Assembly (NCBI GenBank): GCA_948616425.1
Contig: CAPGBJ010000086.1
Span: forward strand, 1-15,399
Direction: 5' to 3'
Origin: an uncultured Oscillospiraceae bacterium
Lineage (GTDB): Bacteria > Bacillota > Clostridia > Oscillospirales > Oscillospiraceae
Length of the DNA: 15,399 bases
In this document: positions 1 to 7,205 of the stretch, piece by piece
How positions within the stretch are numbered: the stretch's first letter is position 1
Layout: each line of letters opens with the position of its first letter
The notes under the pieces: model-generated
What the model was told of the DNA's origin: nothing
Seen by the model: only the letters and a program-made list of their open reading frames with translations
The model's database searches: none
Made by a program: the position numbers and the translations under genes

Positions 1-605
1 GGGGCCTGGGGCAGGGCGTAGAACTTGCCGGGGTGCTTCCGGGAGGGCACCAGGTAGTCCCGGGCCCCCTCGGGGGAGGATGCAGTGAGGATGGGGGTGG
101 TGATCTCTAAAAAGCCGTGGTCTGTCATGGCGGCCCGCAGGGCGGACACCACCTGACAGCGCAGGACGATGTTGTCCTTCACCTCCGGGTTGCGCAGGTC
201 CAGATAGCGGTACTTCAGCCGGGCGGACTCGTCCGCTTCCCGGCTGCGGGTGACGGGGAAGGGCAGCTCGTTGTGCCGGCAGCGGCCCAGCACCTCAATC
301 TTGGCGGGCACCACCTCGATGTCGCCGGTGGGCAGCTTGGGGTTCTTGCTGTCCCGCTCCCGGACGGCGCCGGTGACGGAGATGACCGTCTCCTTGTTCA
401 GCTCCTTGGCGGCCTGGACGGTCTCCTCGGTCTCCAGCACGATCTGAGTGGTGCCGTAGAAGTCTCGGAGGACCAGAAAGGCCAGATTCTGACCCACCTC
501 CCGCAGGTTCTCCATCCAGCCGGACAGGGTTACGGTTTCCCCGACCTGCTCCATGCGCAGTTCGCCGCAGGTGTGGGTGCGGTAAAAGGTGCTTGTCTCA
601 CCCAT
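1..605 (-). CDS. aspS: Aspartyl-tRNA synthetase, N-terminal part (runs off left edge)
   Basis: This is the first 201 codons of a cytoplasmic class II synthetase that charges tRNA-Asp (or tRNA-Asp and tRNA-Asn). The reading frame is open from an ATG at 605 to the window edge. The start is supported by AGGAG eight bases upstream. The N-terminus (FYRTHTCGEL, then VTLSGWMENLREVGQNLAF) is the OB-fold anticodon-binding domain. It is followed by the linker RLKYRYLDLRNPEV and the catalytic-domain start FLEITTPILTASSPEGARDY, then LVPSRKHPGKFYALPQ, which is typical of bacterial-type AspRS. It lies 147 bases downstream of hisS on the same strand, the common hisS-aspS pairing of Firmicutes. The rest of the catalytic domain is outside the window, so whether it is the discriminating or non-discriminating form cannot be judged. 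Confidence 0.95.
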   Translation of the reverse strand, partial: MGETSTFYRTHTCGELRMEQVGETVTLSGWMENLREVGQNLAFLVLRDFYGTTQIVLETEETVQAAKELNKETVISVTGAVRERDSKNPKLPTGDIEVVPAKIEVLGRCRHNELPFPVTRSREADESARLKYRYLDLRNPEVKDNIVLRCQVVSALRAAMTDHGFLEITTPILTASSPEGARDYLVPSRKHPGKFYALPQA

Positions 606-752
606 AAGATCAACTCCTATTTGTATGATTGCTTTTGTATATTACTATTTGCATAAAAATTCCAGTGTTTTCTCCAGCCTGTCCGGGTCGGAGGGGCGGC
701 AGCCCCGCTAGGACGGCGGGCCGAGGGTCGTCCCGCCCCACAGCGGCCGAGC
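606..752 (-). other. hisS-aspS intergenic region
   Basis: This spacer holds a GC-rich half next to the hisS stop, with short inverted repeats on the minus strand (GGACG/CGTCC, and GGGGC-TGCC-GCCCC around 697-710). An AT-rich half precedes the aspS ribosome binding site. The hairpins are not directly followed by a T-run, so a true terminator is doubtful. The AT-rich half contains TAATAT/TATACA-like hexamers but no matching -35 that I can support. I found no T-box sequence. Confidence 0.4.
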
Positions 753-2120
753 TCACTCCCCCTTGTCCAGGATGGGCGTGGCGGCGTCGCTTGCGCCCAT
801 GGCGGCGACGATTCTGCCCACGGCATCGCCGGTGGGAATCAGCTCCTGCTCGCCGGAGCGCATATCCTTCAACGAAACCTTGTCCTGCTTGATCTCGTCG
901 TCCCCCAGGAAAATCACATAGGGCACCCCCAGCTTGTCGGCGTAGTTCATCTTCTGCTTGAACTTCTTCTGTTCGCCGTAAATCTGGGTGCGCACCCCGG
1001 AGGAGCGCAGTTGGGTGGACAGGGTGATGGCCGGGCCCATGTCGTCGGTCATGGGGAGAATCAGCACGTCGGCGGGGGCGGTGTTCAATTTGTCGTTGAG
1101 ATAGCCCTGGTCCTCCAGCACGAAGAACAGCCGGGTCAGACCGATGGAAATTCCCACGCCGGGGAGTTGTTTATCGGTGTAATATTCCGCCAAGTTATCA
1201 TACCGCCCGCCGGAGCAGATGGAGCCGATCTCCGGGTGGTCCAGCATAGTGGTCTCGTAGACGGTGCCGGTGTAGTAGTCCAGCCCCCGGGCGATGGTCA
1301 GGTCCAGCACGAAGTGGGTTTCGGGCACGCCGAAGGCGGCCAGATTTTTGGCCACGGCCCCCAGCTCGTCCAGGCCCTCGTCAAACTTGGCGTCCCGGCC
1401 TCGGTAGCCCTCCAGAGCGGCAAGGACGTCGGCATTACAGCCCTTGATGGCGATAAACTTGAGGATTTCCACCGCCTGCTCGTCAGTCAGGCCGATGTCG
1501 GGGCCGGTGAGCATGTCCCGGACGCTCTTTTCCCCGATTTTCTCCAGCTTGTCCACCGTGCGCATAATGGCCCCGGCCTGGGAGGTGAGGCCCAGCATGG
1601 CATAGAAGCCGTTGAGAATCTTCCGGTTGTTCACCCGAATCTGGAACCGCTTCAGCCCCAGGGCGGTGAAGGTGCGGTAGATGATGGCGGGGATCTCCGC
1701 GTCGTTGGAGATATCCAACTGGCCGTCACCGATGACGTCGATATCCGCCTGATAGAACTCCCGGAACCGGCCCCGCTGGGCCCGCTCGCCACGGTAGACC
1801 TTGCCGATCTGGAACCGGCGGAAGGGGAAGGCCAGCTTGGCATAGTTCAGGGCCACATACTTGGCCAGGGGGACAGTGAGGTCAAAGCGCAGGGACAGGT
1901 CGCTGTCCCCCTTGGTAAAGCGGTAGATTTGCTTCTCGGTCTCGCCGCCGCCCTTGGCCAGCAGAATCTCGCTGGCTTCGATGAGGGGGGTGTCCAGGGG
2001 GGTGTAGGCGTAGAGGGAGAAGGACTCCCGGATGATGGCCGCCATGCGGTCAAACTGAATCTGCCGGGCGGGGAGCAGCTCCATAAAGCCGGAGAGGGTG
2101 CGCGGTTGTACCTTAGCCAT
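753..2120 (-). CDS. hisS: Histidyl-tRNA synthetase
   Basis: This 455-residue cytoplasmic class II enzyme charges tRNA-His. Visible signatures are RFDLTVPLAKY (about 78-88), the motif 2 loop RGRFREFYQADIDV (about 116-129), the histidine-specific block RGLDYYTGTVYE (278-289), motif 3 GVGISIGLTR (321-330), and a C-terminal anticodon-binding domain containing DVLILPMTDD and LRSSGVRTQIYG. The open frame extends eight codons upstream to a TTG at 2144. The ATG at 2120 is preferred because AAAGGA lies nine bases before it, inside that extension, whereas the TTG has no ribosome binding site. It sits downstream of the mgsA-like gene after a 170-base spacer with hairpins and upstream of aspS. All key motifs look intact. 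Confidence 0.97.
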   Translation of the reverse strand: MAKVQPRTLSGFMELLPARQIQFDRMAAIIRESFSLYAYTPLDTPLIEASEILLAKGGGETEKQIYRFTKGDSDLSLRFDLTVPLAKYVALNYAKLAFPFRRFQIGKVYRGERAQRGRFREFYQADIDVIGDGQLDISNDAEIPAIIYRTFTALGLKRFQIRVNNRKILNGFYAMLGLTSQAGAIMRTVDKLEKIGEKSVRDMLTGPDIGLTDEQAVEILKFIAIKGCNADVLAALEGYRGRDAKFDEGLDELGAVAKNLAAFGVPETHFVLDLTIARGLDYYTGTVYETTMLDHPEIGSICSGGRYDNLAEYYTDKQLPGVGISIGLTRLFFVLEDQGYLNDKLNTAPADVLILPMTDDMGPAITLSTQLRSSGVRTQIYGEQKKFKQKMNYADKLGVPYVIFLGDDEIKQDKVSLKDMRSGEQELIPTGDAVGRIVAAMGASDAATPILDKGE

Positions 2121-2183
2121 AAGTCTAAATCCTTTCTTTTTCAATTACACACAATTGGTGGTTGTTCTCTTCTGGTCTATCCG

Positions 2184-2204
2184 GGCCCCTTTGGAAAAGG
2201 GGCC
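2184..2204. repeat. Perfect hairpin upstream of hisS
   Basis: Nine-base perfect inverted repeat GGCCCCTTT / AAAGGGGCC with a three-base loop. On the minus strand it lies about 65 bases before the hisS start and is not followed by a T-run. A second imperfect repeat (CTTCCG...CGGAA around CCC/GGG) lies just to its right. It may be an mRNA-stabilising hairpin or a fragment of a dispersed intergenic repeat. Confidence 0.55.
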
Positions 2205-2232
2205 TTCCGCCCTGCGGGTGACGGAAAAGCAG

Positions 2233-2265
2233 GCACTCCCATCCACGAGATCGGGACGGGAGCGC
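2233..2265 (-). terminator. Hairpin downstream of mgsA-like gene, possible weak terminator or attenuator
   Basis: The minus strand can form a 12-base-pair stem (GCGCTCCCGTCC with GGATGGGAGTGC, two G-U pairs) around a nine-base loop. It begins 25 bases after the mgsA-like stop and is followed within a few bases by TTTT. It could be a weak terminator or attenuator ahead of hisS. The T-box core (TGGNACC) is absent, so I do not call this a T-box. Confidence 0.4.
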
Positions 2266-2290
2266 ACACCCTCTTTATCAACACCGCCTC

Positions 2291-2707
2291 TTACAGGGCA
2301 AAGGGCACCCGTTTGGGGTTCATACCCTCTCGCCAGTCCAGATCGCCCCGGGCCAGTCCGTGAATCAGCAGTTCAGCGGTGGCGACGTTGGTGGCGACAG
2401 GGACAGAATGCTGGTCGCACAGGCGGGTGATATACAGTACATCCTTATCCATCTCGTTGTCTTGGGGAGAGTTGAAAAAGAGCACCAAGTCGATCTCATT
2501 GTAAATAATGCGCTGTCCAATCTGTTCAATGCCGCCGTGCTCGTGGGACAGAAACAGATTGACAGGCAGGCCGGTGGCCTCAGCTACCATCCGCCCGGTG
2601 GCGTTGGTGCCGCAGACGGAATGCTTGGACAGAACTCCGCAGTAGGCGGTGCAGAACTGTACCATAAGGTCCTGCTTCTTGGTATGGCTCATAATGGCAA
2701 TATTCAT
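2291..2707 (-). CDS. Methylglyoxal synthase-like protein with altered active site
   Basis: This 138-residue soluble protein has the MGS-like fold signature: an N-terminal NIAIMSHTKKQDLM, EATGLPVN, GG.EQIG, EIDLVLFF, and the highly conserved PVATNVATAELLI near the C-terminus. Classical methylglyoxal synthase turns dihydroxyacetone phosphate into methylglyoxal. Aligned by eye to E. coli MgsA, the aspartates at 20, 71 (catalytic base) and 91 are Thr9, Ile60 and Ser80 here. The phosphate loop GTTG is replaced by TNATG. Asp87/Asp89 and His8 remain. A strong AAGGAGG lies ten bases before the ATG. It follows minD by 34 bases. The family is clear, but the enzyme activity is doubtful, so I leave the symbol blank. 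It may be a binding protein that kept the fold. Confidence 0.8.
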   Translation of the reverse strand: MNIAIMSHTKKQDLMVQFCTAYCGVLSKHSVCGTNATGRMVAEATGLPVNLFLSHEHGGIEQIGQRIIYNEIDLVLFFNSPQDNEMDKDVLYITRLCDQHSVPVATNVATAELLIHGLARGDLDWREGMNPKRVPFAL

Positions 2708-2741
2708 GGCATCAAAACCTCCTTGACATGTTTGGTGGGGC

Positions 2742-3476
2742 TTAGCGAATCCGCATGATAGGCACCCGCTGGCCCTCCACCCGGAGGGCTATGTTCCAGC
2801 AGGCCAAAGCGGCGCCTTTTTTGCCCCGGGTAGTGAGGGGCTGGCCCAGGTTGGCGCACAGAATGACCTGGGGGTCTTCCGGCACCACCCCGATCAGGGG
2901 CAGTCCAGCTGCGTTCATGGCGTCGTCAATGGTAGTGCGCAGCCGGCGCAATAGCTTGGTCTGGATACGGTTCATGACTAGGTGGACCTGCCGCAGGTGA
3001 TCCAATTCCGCCACCGTCCGCTGGGCGTCCCGCAGGGCGGAGGCGTCGTTGGTGGAGATCACGAGGGCCCGGTCCGCTCCACAGACAGCCAGGCGGAAAC
3101 CAGGCCCCAGGCCGGCTGGGGAATCAATCAAAATATAGTCGTACATGGTCCGGGCGGTGTCCAGCAGGGCGCGCGCCTTTTCTGGAGTCAGGCTGGCGGG
3201 GAGGGCCATAGGGGCGGTGAGCAGGGAGAGCCCCTTTATGTCGGGGTGTTCCACCGCCGCTCTGGCCAGGGGGCAACGCCCCAACGCCACATCAGAAAAG
3301 TCCATCAGCGCCCGGTCGTTGAGTCCAAGTGCGATATCCAAATTCCGCAGCCCGATATCCATGTCAATACACAGTACATTCCGGCCCATGAGGGCCAGTG
3401 AGGCGGCTACCCCTCCTGTAATGGAGGTTTTTCCGGTGCCGCCCTTGCCAGATGTGATCGCAACTACGGTGCCCAT
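2742..3476 (-). CDS. minD: MinD-like septum-site ParA-family ATPase
   Basis: This 244-residue P-loop ATPase has the deviant Walker A KGGTGKT (11-17), the MinD-typical DMDIGLRNLDIALG (about 38-51), Walker B-like YDYILIDSPAG (112-122) and IGVVPEDPQVILCANLGQP. In canonical Min systems, MinD dimerises with ATP on the membrane and activates MinC to block polar division. The usual C-terminal amphipathic membrane-targeting helix (E. coli GFLKRLFGG type) is not seen. The protein ends RVEGQRVPIMRIR. No minC or minE lies alongside. AGGAGG is eight bases before the ATG, and a promoter lies just upstream. It is probably co-transcribed with the mgsA-like gene. A FlhG-like role is less likely because the DIGLRNLD block is MinD-like. 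Confidence 0.85.
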   Translation of the reverse strand: MGTVVAITSGKGGTGKTSITGGVAASLALMGRNVLCIDMDIGLRNLDIALGLNDRALMDFSDVALGRCPLARAAVEHPDIKGLSLLTAPMALPASLTPEKARALLDTARTMYDYILIDSPAGLGPGFRLAVCGADRALVISTNDASALRDAQRTVAELDHLRQVHLVMNRIQTKLLRRLRTTIDDAMNAAGLPLIGVVPEDPQVILCANLGQPLTTRGKKGAALACWNIALRVEGQRVPIMRIR

Positions 3477-3503
3477 GGAAACAACCTCCTAAATCACAAT
3501 TTT

Positions 3504-3531
3504 AGTGTATCATAAATCTGCCATCCGTCAA
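3504..3531 (-). promoter_or_regulatory. Sigma-A-type promoter for minD
   Basis: On the minus strand TTGACG (3526-3531), a 16-base spacer and TACACT (3504-3509) preceded by TGA (extended -10) lie about 30 bases before the minD start. The surrounding 3497-3580 region is AT-rich. No strong terminator separates it from rsmG, so read-through from the upstream operon is possible. Confidence 0.6.
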
Positions 3532-3596
3532 CCTTTTTTCTACATTGTTTTAGAAAAAATTTACAAATATTTGGTCTGTTTCGTCATTGTCCCCCC

Positions 3597-4319
3597 TCAA
3601 AGGGGTTCTTTCTGTATTTTAGCCCATCGACGAGGATAACCGCCAGGCGTTGGCGTCTGCTTTTCTATGACAATCAGTCGGTGGGTGACCTGCGTACCGG
3701 GGACGCGATAATCTTCTACTTGGGCAACCCGGCCCCCCAACAGTTTCGTGGCATGTTCAGCGTCGGCCAGTTCCTGGCTGCAGCCCACAGATTTCATGGC
3801 GAGGAATTTTCCCCCCACCTTGACAAAGGGGAGGCACAGTTCACATAAAACGCGCAGGTCGGCCACCGCCCGAGCGGTGGCGAAGTCGAAGTTTTCCCGC
3901 TCGCCCCTCTTTAGTCCGTACTCCTCCGCCCGGCCGTGGAGGGTACGAATGTTCTGGAGGCTCAGAAATTCGCAGCACTCCAGCAGCCAGTCCAGCCGCT
4001 TGTTCAGCGAATCCAGGAGGGTCACATGCAGAGAGGGAGCCAGCATTTTCAGCACCATCCCCGGAAAGCCCGCCCCGGTGCCCACGTCAACGAGGGTCTT
4101 TTCCCGAAAATCGCAGTAACGGAGCAGGGCGGCGCAGTCCAGCATATGCAGCCGAGCCACCCCTTCCGCCTCCCGGATGGCGGTGAGATTCATGACCTGA
4201 TTTTTCTCCAGGAGCATCTGGCAGTAGCAGTCCAGATTCTGGATGGCCCAGGGGTCAATTTTGTCCGTCAGGCCATATTCCTCAAGGCCCTGGCGGAGAA
4301 TATCTGTGATGTGCTCCAT
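3597..4319 (-). CDS. rsmG: 16S rRNA (guanine-527 N7)-methyltransferase RsmG (GidB)
   Basis: This 240-residue SAM-dependent methyltransferase of the RsmG/GidB family modifies G527 of 16S rRNA. Loss of this activity is known to give low-level streptomycin resistance in several bacteria. Visible features are NLTAIREAEGVARLHMLDC (typical GidB N-terminal block), the SAM-binding glycine loop VDVGTGAGFPG (77-87), LLDSLNKRLDWL, and FDFATARAVADL followed by LPFVKVGGKFLAMK. It starts three bases after the stop of the small membrane protein gene and is the last gene of the serS operon. The stretch just before the ATG is G-rich (GGGGGG, six bases away), so translation may depend on coupling. Many Firmicutes have rsmG next to mnmG and noc. 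Here it is separated from noc by about 7 kb. Confidence 0.96.
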   Translation of the reverse strand: MEHITDILRQGLEEYGLTDKIDPWAIQNLDCYCQMLLEKNQVMNLTAIREAEGVARLHMLDCAALLRYCDFREKTLVDVGTGAGFPGMVLKMLAPSLHVTLLDSLNKRLDWLLECCEFLSLQNIRTLHGRAEEYGLKRGERENFDFATARAVADLRVLCELCLPFVKVGGKFLAMKSVGCSQELADAEHATKLLGGRVAQVEDYRVPGTQVTHRLIVIEKQTPTPGGYPRRWAKIQKEPL

Positions 4320-4322
4320 AGA

Positions 4323-4664
4323 CTACCCCCCGAAGTTGGACATCAGACCGGCCATACCGATGGGCAGGGTGGCCAGGGCCAGCAGCCAGCACAGCATCGC
4401 CAAGGCGATGGCAGGCACTCTGGCCGGCTTTCCAGTGGATTTCCAAGACACCAGCGACACCGCCCCCAGGCCGATCAGGCCAGGCACGGTGAGCAGAGGG
4501 CCCAGGTTGCTCAGCCCGGTGCCGGTGAAGTAGGCATAGGTGGTCAGCGCCAACAGGATCAGCATATAGACCAGACCAATCCACGCCAGCGTCCGTTTGA
4601 CAGGGGAGGCGGGGACATAGCCCGGTTCTCTTCGCTCCTGGGGCGCGCGTTTTTCTTCTGGCAT
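4323..4664 (-). CDS. Small three-helix membrane protein, function unknown
   Basis: I do not recognise a family for this 113-residue protein. It has a charged N-terminal tail (1-23, rich in E, R and P) and then three hydrophobic segments, about 24-46 (TLAWIGLVYMLILLALTTYA), 53-73 (LGPLLTVPGLIGLGAVSLVS) and 83-109 (VPAIALAMLCWLLALATLPI). The basic patch WKSTGKPAR between helices 2 and 3 suggests a cytoplasmic loop. The ATG directly follows the mscL TAA with no intervening base, and AAGGAG in the mscL end serves as its ribosome binding site. rsmG starts three bases after its stop. Close packing argues that it is a real expressed gene. Confidence 0.8.
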   Translation of the reverse strand: MPEEKRAPQERREPGYVPASPVKRTLAWIGLVYMLILLALTTYAYFTGTGLSNLGPLLTVPGLIGLGAVSLVSWKSTGKPARVPAIALAMLCWLLALATLPIGMAGLMSNFGG

Positions 4665-5060
4665 TTAGTCCTTCTCCTTTAAAAGGTCGCGGATCTCCGT
4701 GAGCAGCTTCTCCTCGGGTGTGGGCTCTGGAGGGGCGGGCGGCTGGGCAGGCGGCGCTTCCTTTGTGCGGTGGAGTCTATTCATGGCCTTGATCATGCAG
4801 AACACCACCAGCGCCATAATCAGGAAATTGACTACCGCTTGAATAAAGTTTCCATAGGTGATGACCGCCCCGTTGACAGAGAAGGCTAGGTCTGCAAAGG
4901 AAATGCTGCTGGTGAAAATGCCCAGAATCGGCATAATGATGTCATTGATAAGAGAAGTTGTAATGGCGCTGAACGCCCCGCCGATAATCACACCAACCGC
5001 CAGGTCTATCACATTACCCCTCATGGCGAAGTCCTTAAACTCATTGAGGAATTTCTTCAT
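4665..5060 (-). CDS. mscL: Large-conductance mechanosensitive channel MscL
   Basis: This 131-residue inner-membrane channel subunit is expected to form homopentamers that open under osmotic downshock. The N-terminal amphipathic helix MKKFLNEFKDFAMRGN is followed by the family hallmark VIDLAVGVIIGGAFSAI (TM1), then NDIIMPILG, a periplasmic loop, and TM2 (FIQAVVNFLIMALVVFCMIKAMNRL). A proline-rich linker (APPAQPPAPPEPTPEE) joins to the C-terminal bundle helix KLLTEIRDLLKE. Its length is normal for the family. The ATG overlaps the TGA of the upstream acyltransferase by four bases (ATGA), and its own ribosome binding site is weak, so translational coupling is likely. Confidence 0.97.
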   Translation of the reverse strand: MKKFLNEFKDFAMRGNVIDLAVGVIIGGAFSAITTSLINDIIMPILGIFTSSISFADLAFSVNGAVITYGNFIQAVVNFLIMALVVFCMIKAMNRLHRTKEAPPAQPPAPPEPTPEEKLLTEIRDLLKEKD

Positions 5061-6127
5061 AGCGTTTTCTCACTTTCTTTTGAAAATTTCCTTTTTCCCA
5101 TGGACCACAGGCCCTGCCAGAGGACACATCCGCCTATGGTAACGACATAGGTTGTTGCCGCCCGCAGCAGGAATTGGGCACCCACTCCAGTGACGCCCCA
5201 GCTGGGGACATAGAGGTTGAACAGGGCGATTACCAGACAGTGGTAGAGGTATATCAAATAGCTGGCCCGGTCCACCGCGCCCAGCAGCCGGGCAAAGCCC
5301 CCGGACCACTGTCTGGCAGGCAGGCTGCACAGAATCAGAATGCCGCTGATGTAATACAGCAGGTGGAGGGAATCCAGATAGGGGAGGGCAATCCGTCCCG
5401 AGTAGTGAAGGACACTCCCGATTTGGTCCGCCGCGGTGAAGAGAATCGCCATGGCGACGATGAGCGGCCGGTTTTTCTCCAGCAGTGCCCGGAACTCCCT
5501 GTAATTGGCTCCAGCACAGCAGCCGGCCAGGTAGTAGAAGAGGAAATTGGTGAAGATTGAACCCGCATAGTAGCGCAGCGGTGTGTTTGGGAACATCTGC
5601 GCCAGGCTGCCAAAAAACGTTCCGCTGTACTGGGTGATCACCAGGGCGGGCGGGAGCAGAATGACAGCGGAAAATCGCTTGGTCAGCCCTTGGAATGCCG
5701 GGGCCAGAATGGTGAACTGGACCAGCACAACAATGAAGTAGAACTGCGCTGAGAGGCTTCCCCGGGCAGTCTGTCGGGCAAAGTCCTCCAGGGAGAAGAG
5801 ATACCACCCCAGCCGGACAAAAACCAAGTAGTGGACCGCCGCCGCCAGCAGGTAGGGCGCCAGCAGCCGCTTGGCTCGACTCAGATAGTACTGGGGGAGG
5901 GTCCGCCCCCGCCCCGGAGCGGGGAGGGCAAGCTTCAGCCCACTGAGGAAGAAAAAGCCGGGCAGTGAGACACAGGCCAAACGCTGGAATGTCAGGACGG
6001 CAGCAAACTGCCAGCTGAGGTGGTCCAGACTGGCCAAGGTGGCGGATGCAATGTGGTAAAAGGCCACCATCAGGCAAAAGAGCACATTGAGGGCGGACAG
6101 CTCCGCCCGCCGTTGGGGTTGGGCCAT
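5057..6127 (-). CDS. Acyltransferase-3 family membrane protein (second of a tandem pair)
   Basis: This 356-residue multi-pass protein of the acyltransferase-3 family (PF01757 type) would move acetyl or other acyl groups onto extracytoplasmic sugars or lipids. The N-terminus LNVLFCLMVAFYHIASA carries the conserved first-helix histidine (His25). FFFLSGLKLAL, SLSAQFYFIVVLVQF and the late block RASYLIYLYHCLV are typical, with about ten hydrophobic segments in total. It shares LSAQFYF.VVLVQF, YYLAGCCAG and VDR.S.LIYLYH with the neighbouring gene, so the two are a duplicated pair. AAAGGAGG lies ten bases before the ATG, and the gap to the upstream paralog is 16 bases. The acceptor substrate cannot be told from sequence. 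Confidence 0.88.
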   Translation of the reverse strand: MAQPQRRAELSALNVLFCLMVAFYHIASATLASLDHLSWQFAAVLTFQRLACVSLPGFFFLSGLKLALPAPGRGRTLPQYYLSRAKRLLAPYLLAAAVHYLVFVRLGWYLFSLEDFARQTARGSLSAQFYFIVVLVQFTILAPAFQGLTKRFSAVILLPPALVITQYSGTFFGSLAQMFPNTPLRYYAGSIFTNFLFYYLAGCCAGANYREFRALLEKNRPLIVAMAILFTAADQIGSVLHYSGRIALPYLDSLHLLYYISGILILCSLPARQWSGGFARLLGAVDRASYLIYLYHCLVIALFNLYVPSWGVTGVGAQFLLRAATTYVVTIGGCVLWQGLWSMGKRKFSKESEKTL

Positions 6128-6143
6128 CAGGCAAAAGCCTCCT

Positions 6144-7205
6144 TTATACAGCTTTGGGACGGACGAACTTCTCTTTCACGGCCGCCCACAGGTGCTGCCA
6201 GATGATTCCGGCCAGGGGGGTGGCGAGATAGACGAAGGAGGCCCGGAACAGGAAATGGACGCTCACCTTGTAGATGCCAAAGTGATCCAGCACCTTGTCT
6301 ATGACCAGTAGGGCCAGGACGTGATAGAGGTAGATCAGGAACGAGGTTCTATCCACCTCCGCCAGCCATCTGGGCATCCGCTTGGGCAGGCGGAGGGCAA
6401 CGAGGAAGCAGAGCAGGGTGGCGCTGAGGTAGTGGAGCATGGCCACGGGCACCGCAAAGGGGATGGGTCGCTGGCGGGCGTAACCAAACCAACAGAACAC
6501 CAGGTCAGAGAGAATGACGCACAGCGTTCCACCTGCAATTATCCCCCTGTTCTTCTCCAACATAGCCAAAAAGTCTTCATATCGCCGGCCTGCACAGCAG
6601 CCAGCCAGGTAGTAGACGAGGTAACTGGAGAAGATGCGGTCGCTGTATGGAAACCAGGCCCCGGGCACAAAGACATTGAGGATGTCGTTGAAGTACATGT
6701 TGCTCAGCAGATTGATCAGGACGGCGGCAGGGAGGAGGAGAGCGGGGGAATATTCCGCCAGCCTCTGCATGAGAGGGGTCAGCAGAATGAATTGTACCAG
6801 CACCACCACGAAGTAGAATTGGGCGCTCAAGTCCCCCCGGATCAGGAAGCCCAGGTACCCGGCCAGAGAGGGAGTGAGCCAGCCTATGACCTTACAAAAC
6901 CAGTAGTAGTAGACCGCCACCGCCAGACAGTAGGGCAGGAGGATGGTATTGGCCCGCCTTTTCCAGAAGGTAAGGAGGGGAGGTCTCTTCTTGGAGAGGG
7001 TGAGCTTCAGCCCGCTGAGAAAGGAGAAGCCATAGACCGAGATGAAGCACACCCGCTGGAGGGAAAAAACCAAGGCATAGGCCCAGGAGCTGTGGTCCAG
7101 ATGGGTGAGGGCGTAAGAGCTGGAGTGGGACCACAGCACCATGGCGCAGAACATCAGATTGAGCCAGGACAGCTCGCTTTTTCTGCCGCTCTGCGCGGTG
7201 CTCAT
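6144..7205 (-). CDS. Acyltransferase-3 family membrane protein (first of a tandem pair)
   Basis: This 353-residue multi-pass acyltransferase-3 protein is paralogous to the next gene in the operon. First-helix motif LNLMFCAMVLWSHSSS contains the conserved histidine (His27). Further blocks are FSFLSGLKLTL, DLSAQFYFVVVLVQFILLTP, YYLAGCCAGRRYEDFLAMLEKNR and VDRTSFLIYLYHVLALLVID. It ends with a basic tail (VKEKFVRPKAV). Its ATG overlaps the serS stop (ATGA), so it appears translationally coupled to an essential synthetase. Possible roles are O-acetylation of a wall polysaccharide, teichoic acid or exopolysaccharide. No glycosyltransferase or polymerase genes lie nearby to narrow this down. Confidence 0.88.
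   Translation of the reverse strand: MSTAQSGRKSELSWLNLMFCAMVLWSHSSSYALTHLDHSSWAYALVFSLQRVCFISVYGFSFLSGLKLTLSKKRPPLLTFWKRRANTILLPYCLAVAVYYYWFCKVIGWLTPSLAGYLGFLIRGDLSAQFYFVVVLVQFILLTPLMQRLAEYSPALLLPAAVLINLLSNMYFNDILNVFVPGAWFPYSDRIFSSYLVYYLAGCCAGRRYEDFLAMLEKNRGIIAGGTLCVILSDLVFCWFGYARQRPIPFAVPVAMLHYLSATLLCFLVALRLPKRMPRWLAEVDRTSFLIYLYHVLALLVIDKVLDHFGIYKVSVHFLFRASFVYLATPLAGIIWQHLWAAVKEKFVRPKAV

Noticed and set aside
2275..2283. TTATCAACA, an 8/9 match to a DnaA box
   Set aside because: A single isolated box without a cluster or AT-rich unwinding element does not support an origin here. A 7/9 match near 11293 is equally isolated.
2121..2290. T-box leader for hisS
   Set aside because: No TGGNACC antiterminator core and no recognisable specifier loop. 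The AGGGTG-like stretch alone is not enough.
1011..2363. 450-codon plus-strand open frame opposite hisS
   Set aside because: It is antisense to an unmistakable hisS. Its Gly/Val/His-rich composition is the product of GC-biased third positions on the other strand.
5070..6134. 354-codon minus-strand frame in another phase of the acyltransferase gene
   Set aside because: The other frame has the acyltransferase-3 motifs, membrane segments and a proper ribosome binding site. This one is Pro/Gly/Ala-rich with no membrane pattern.
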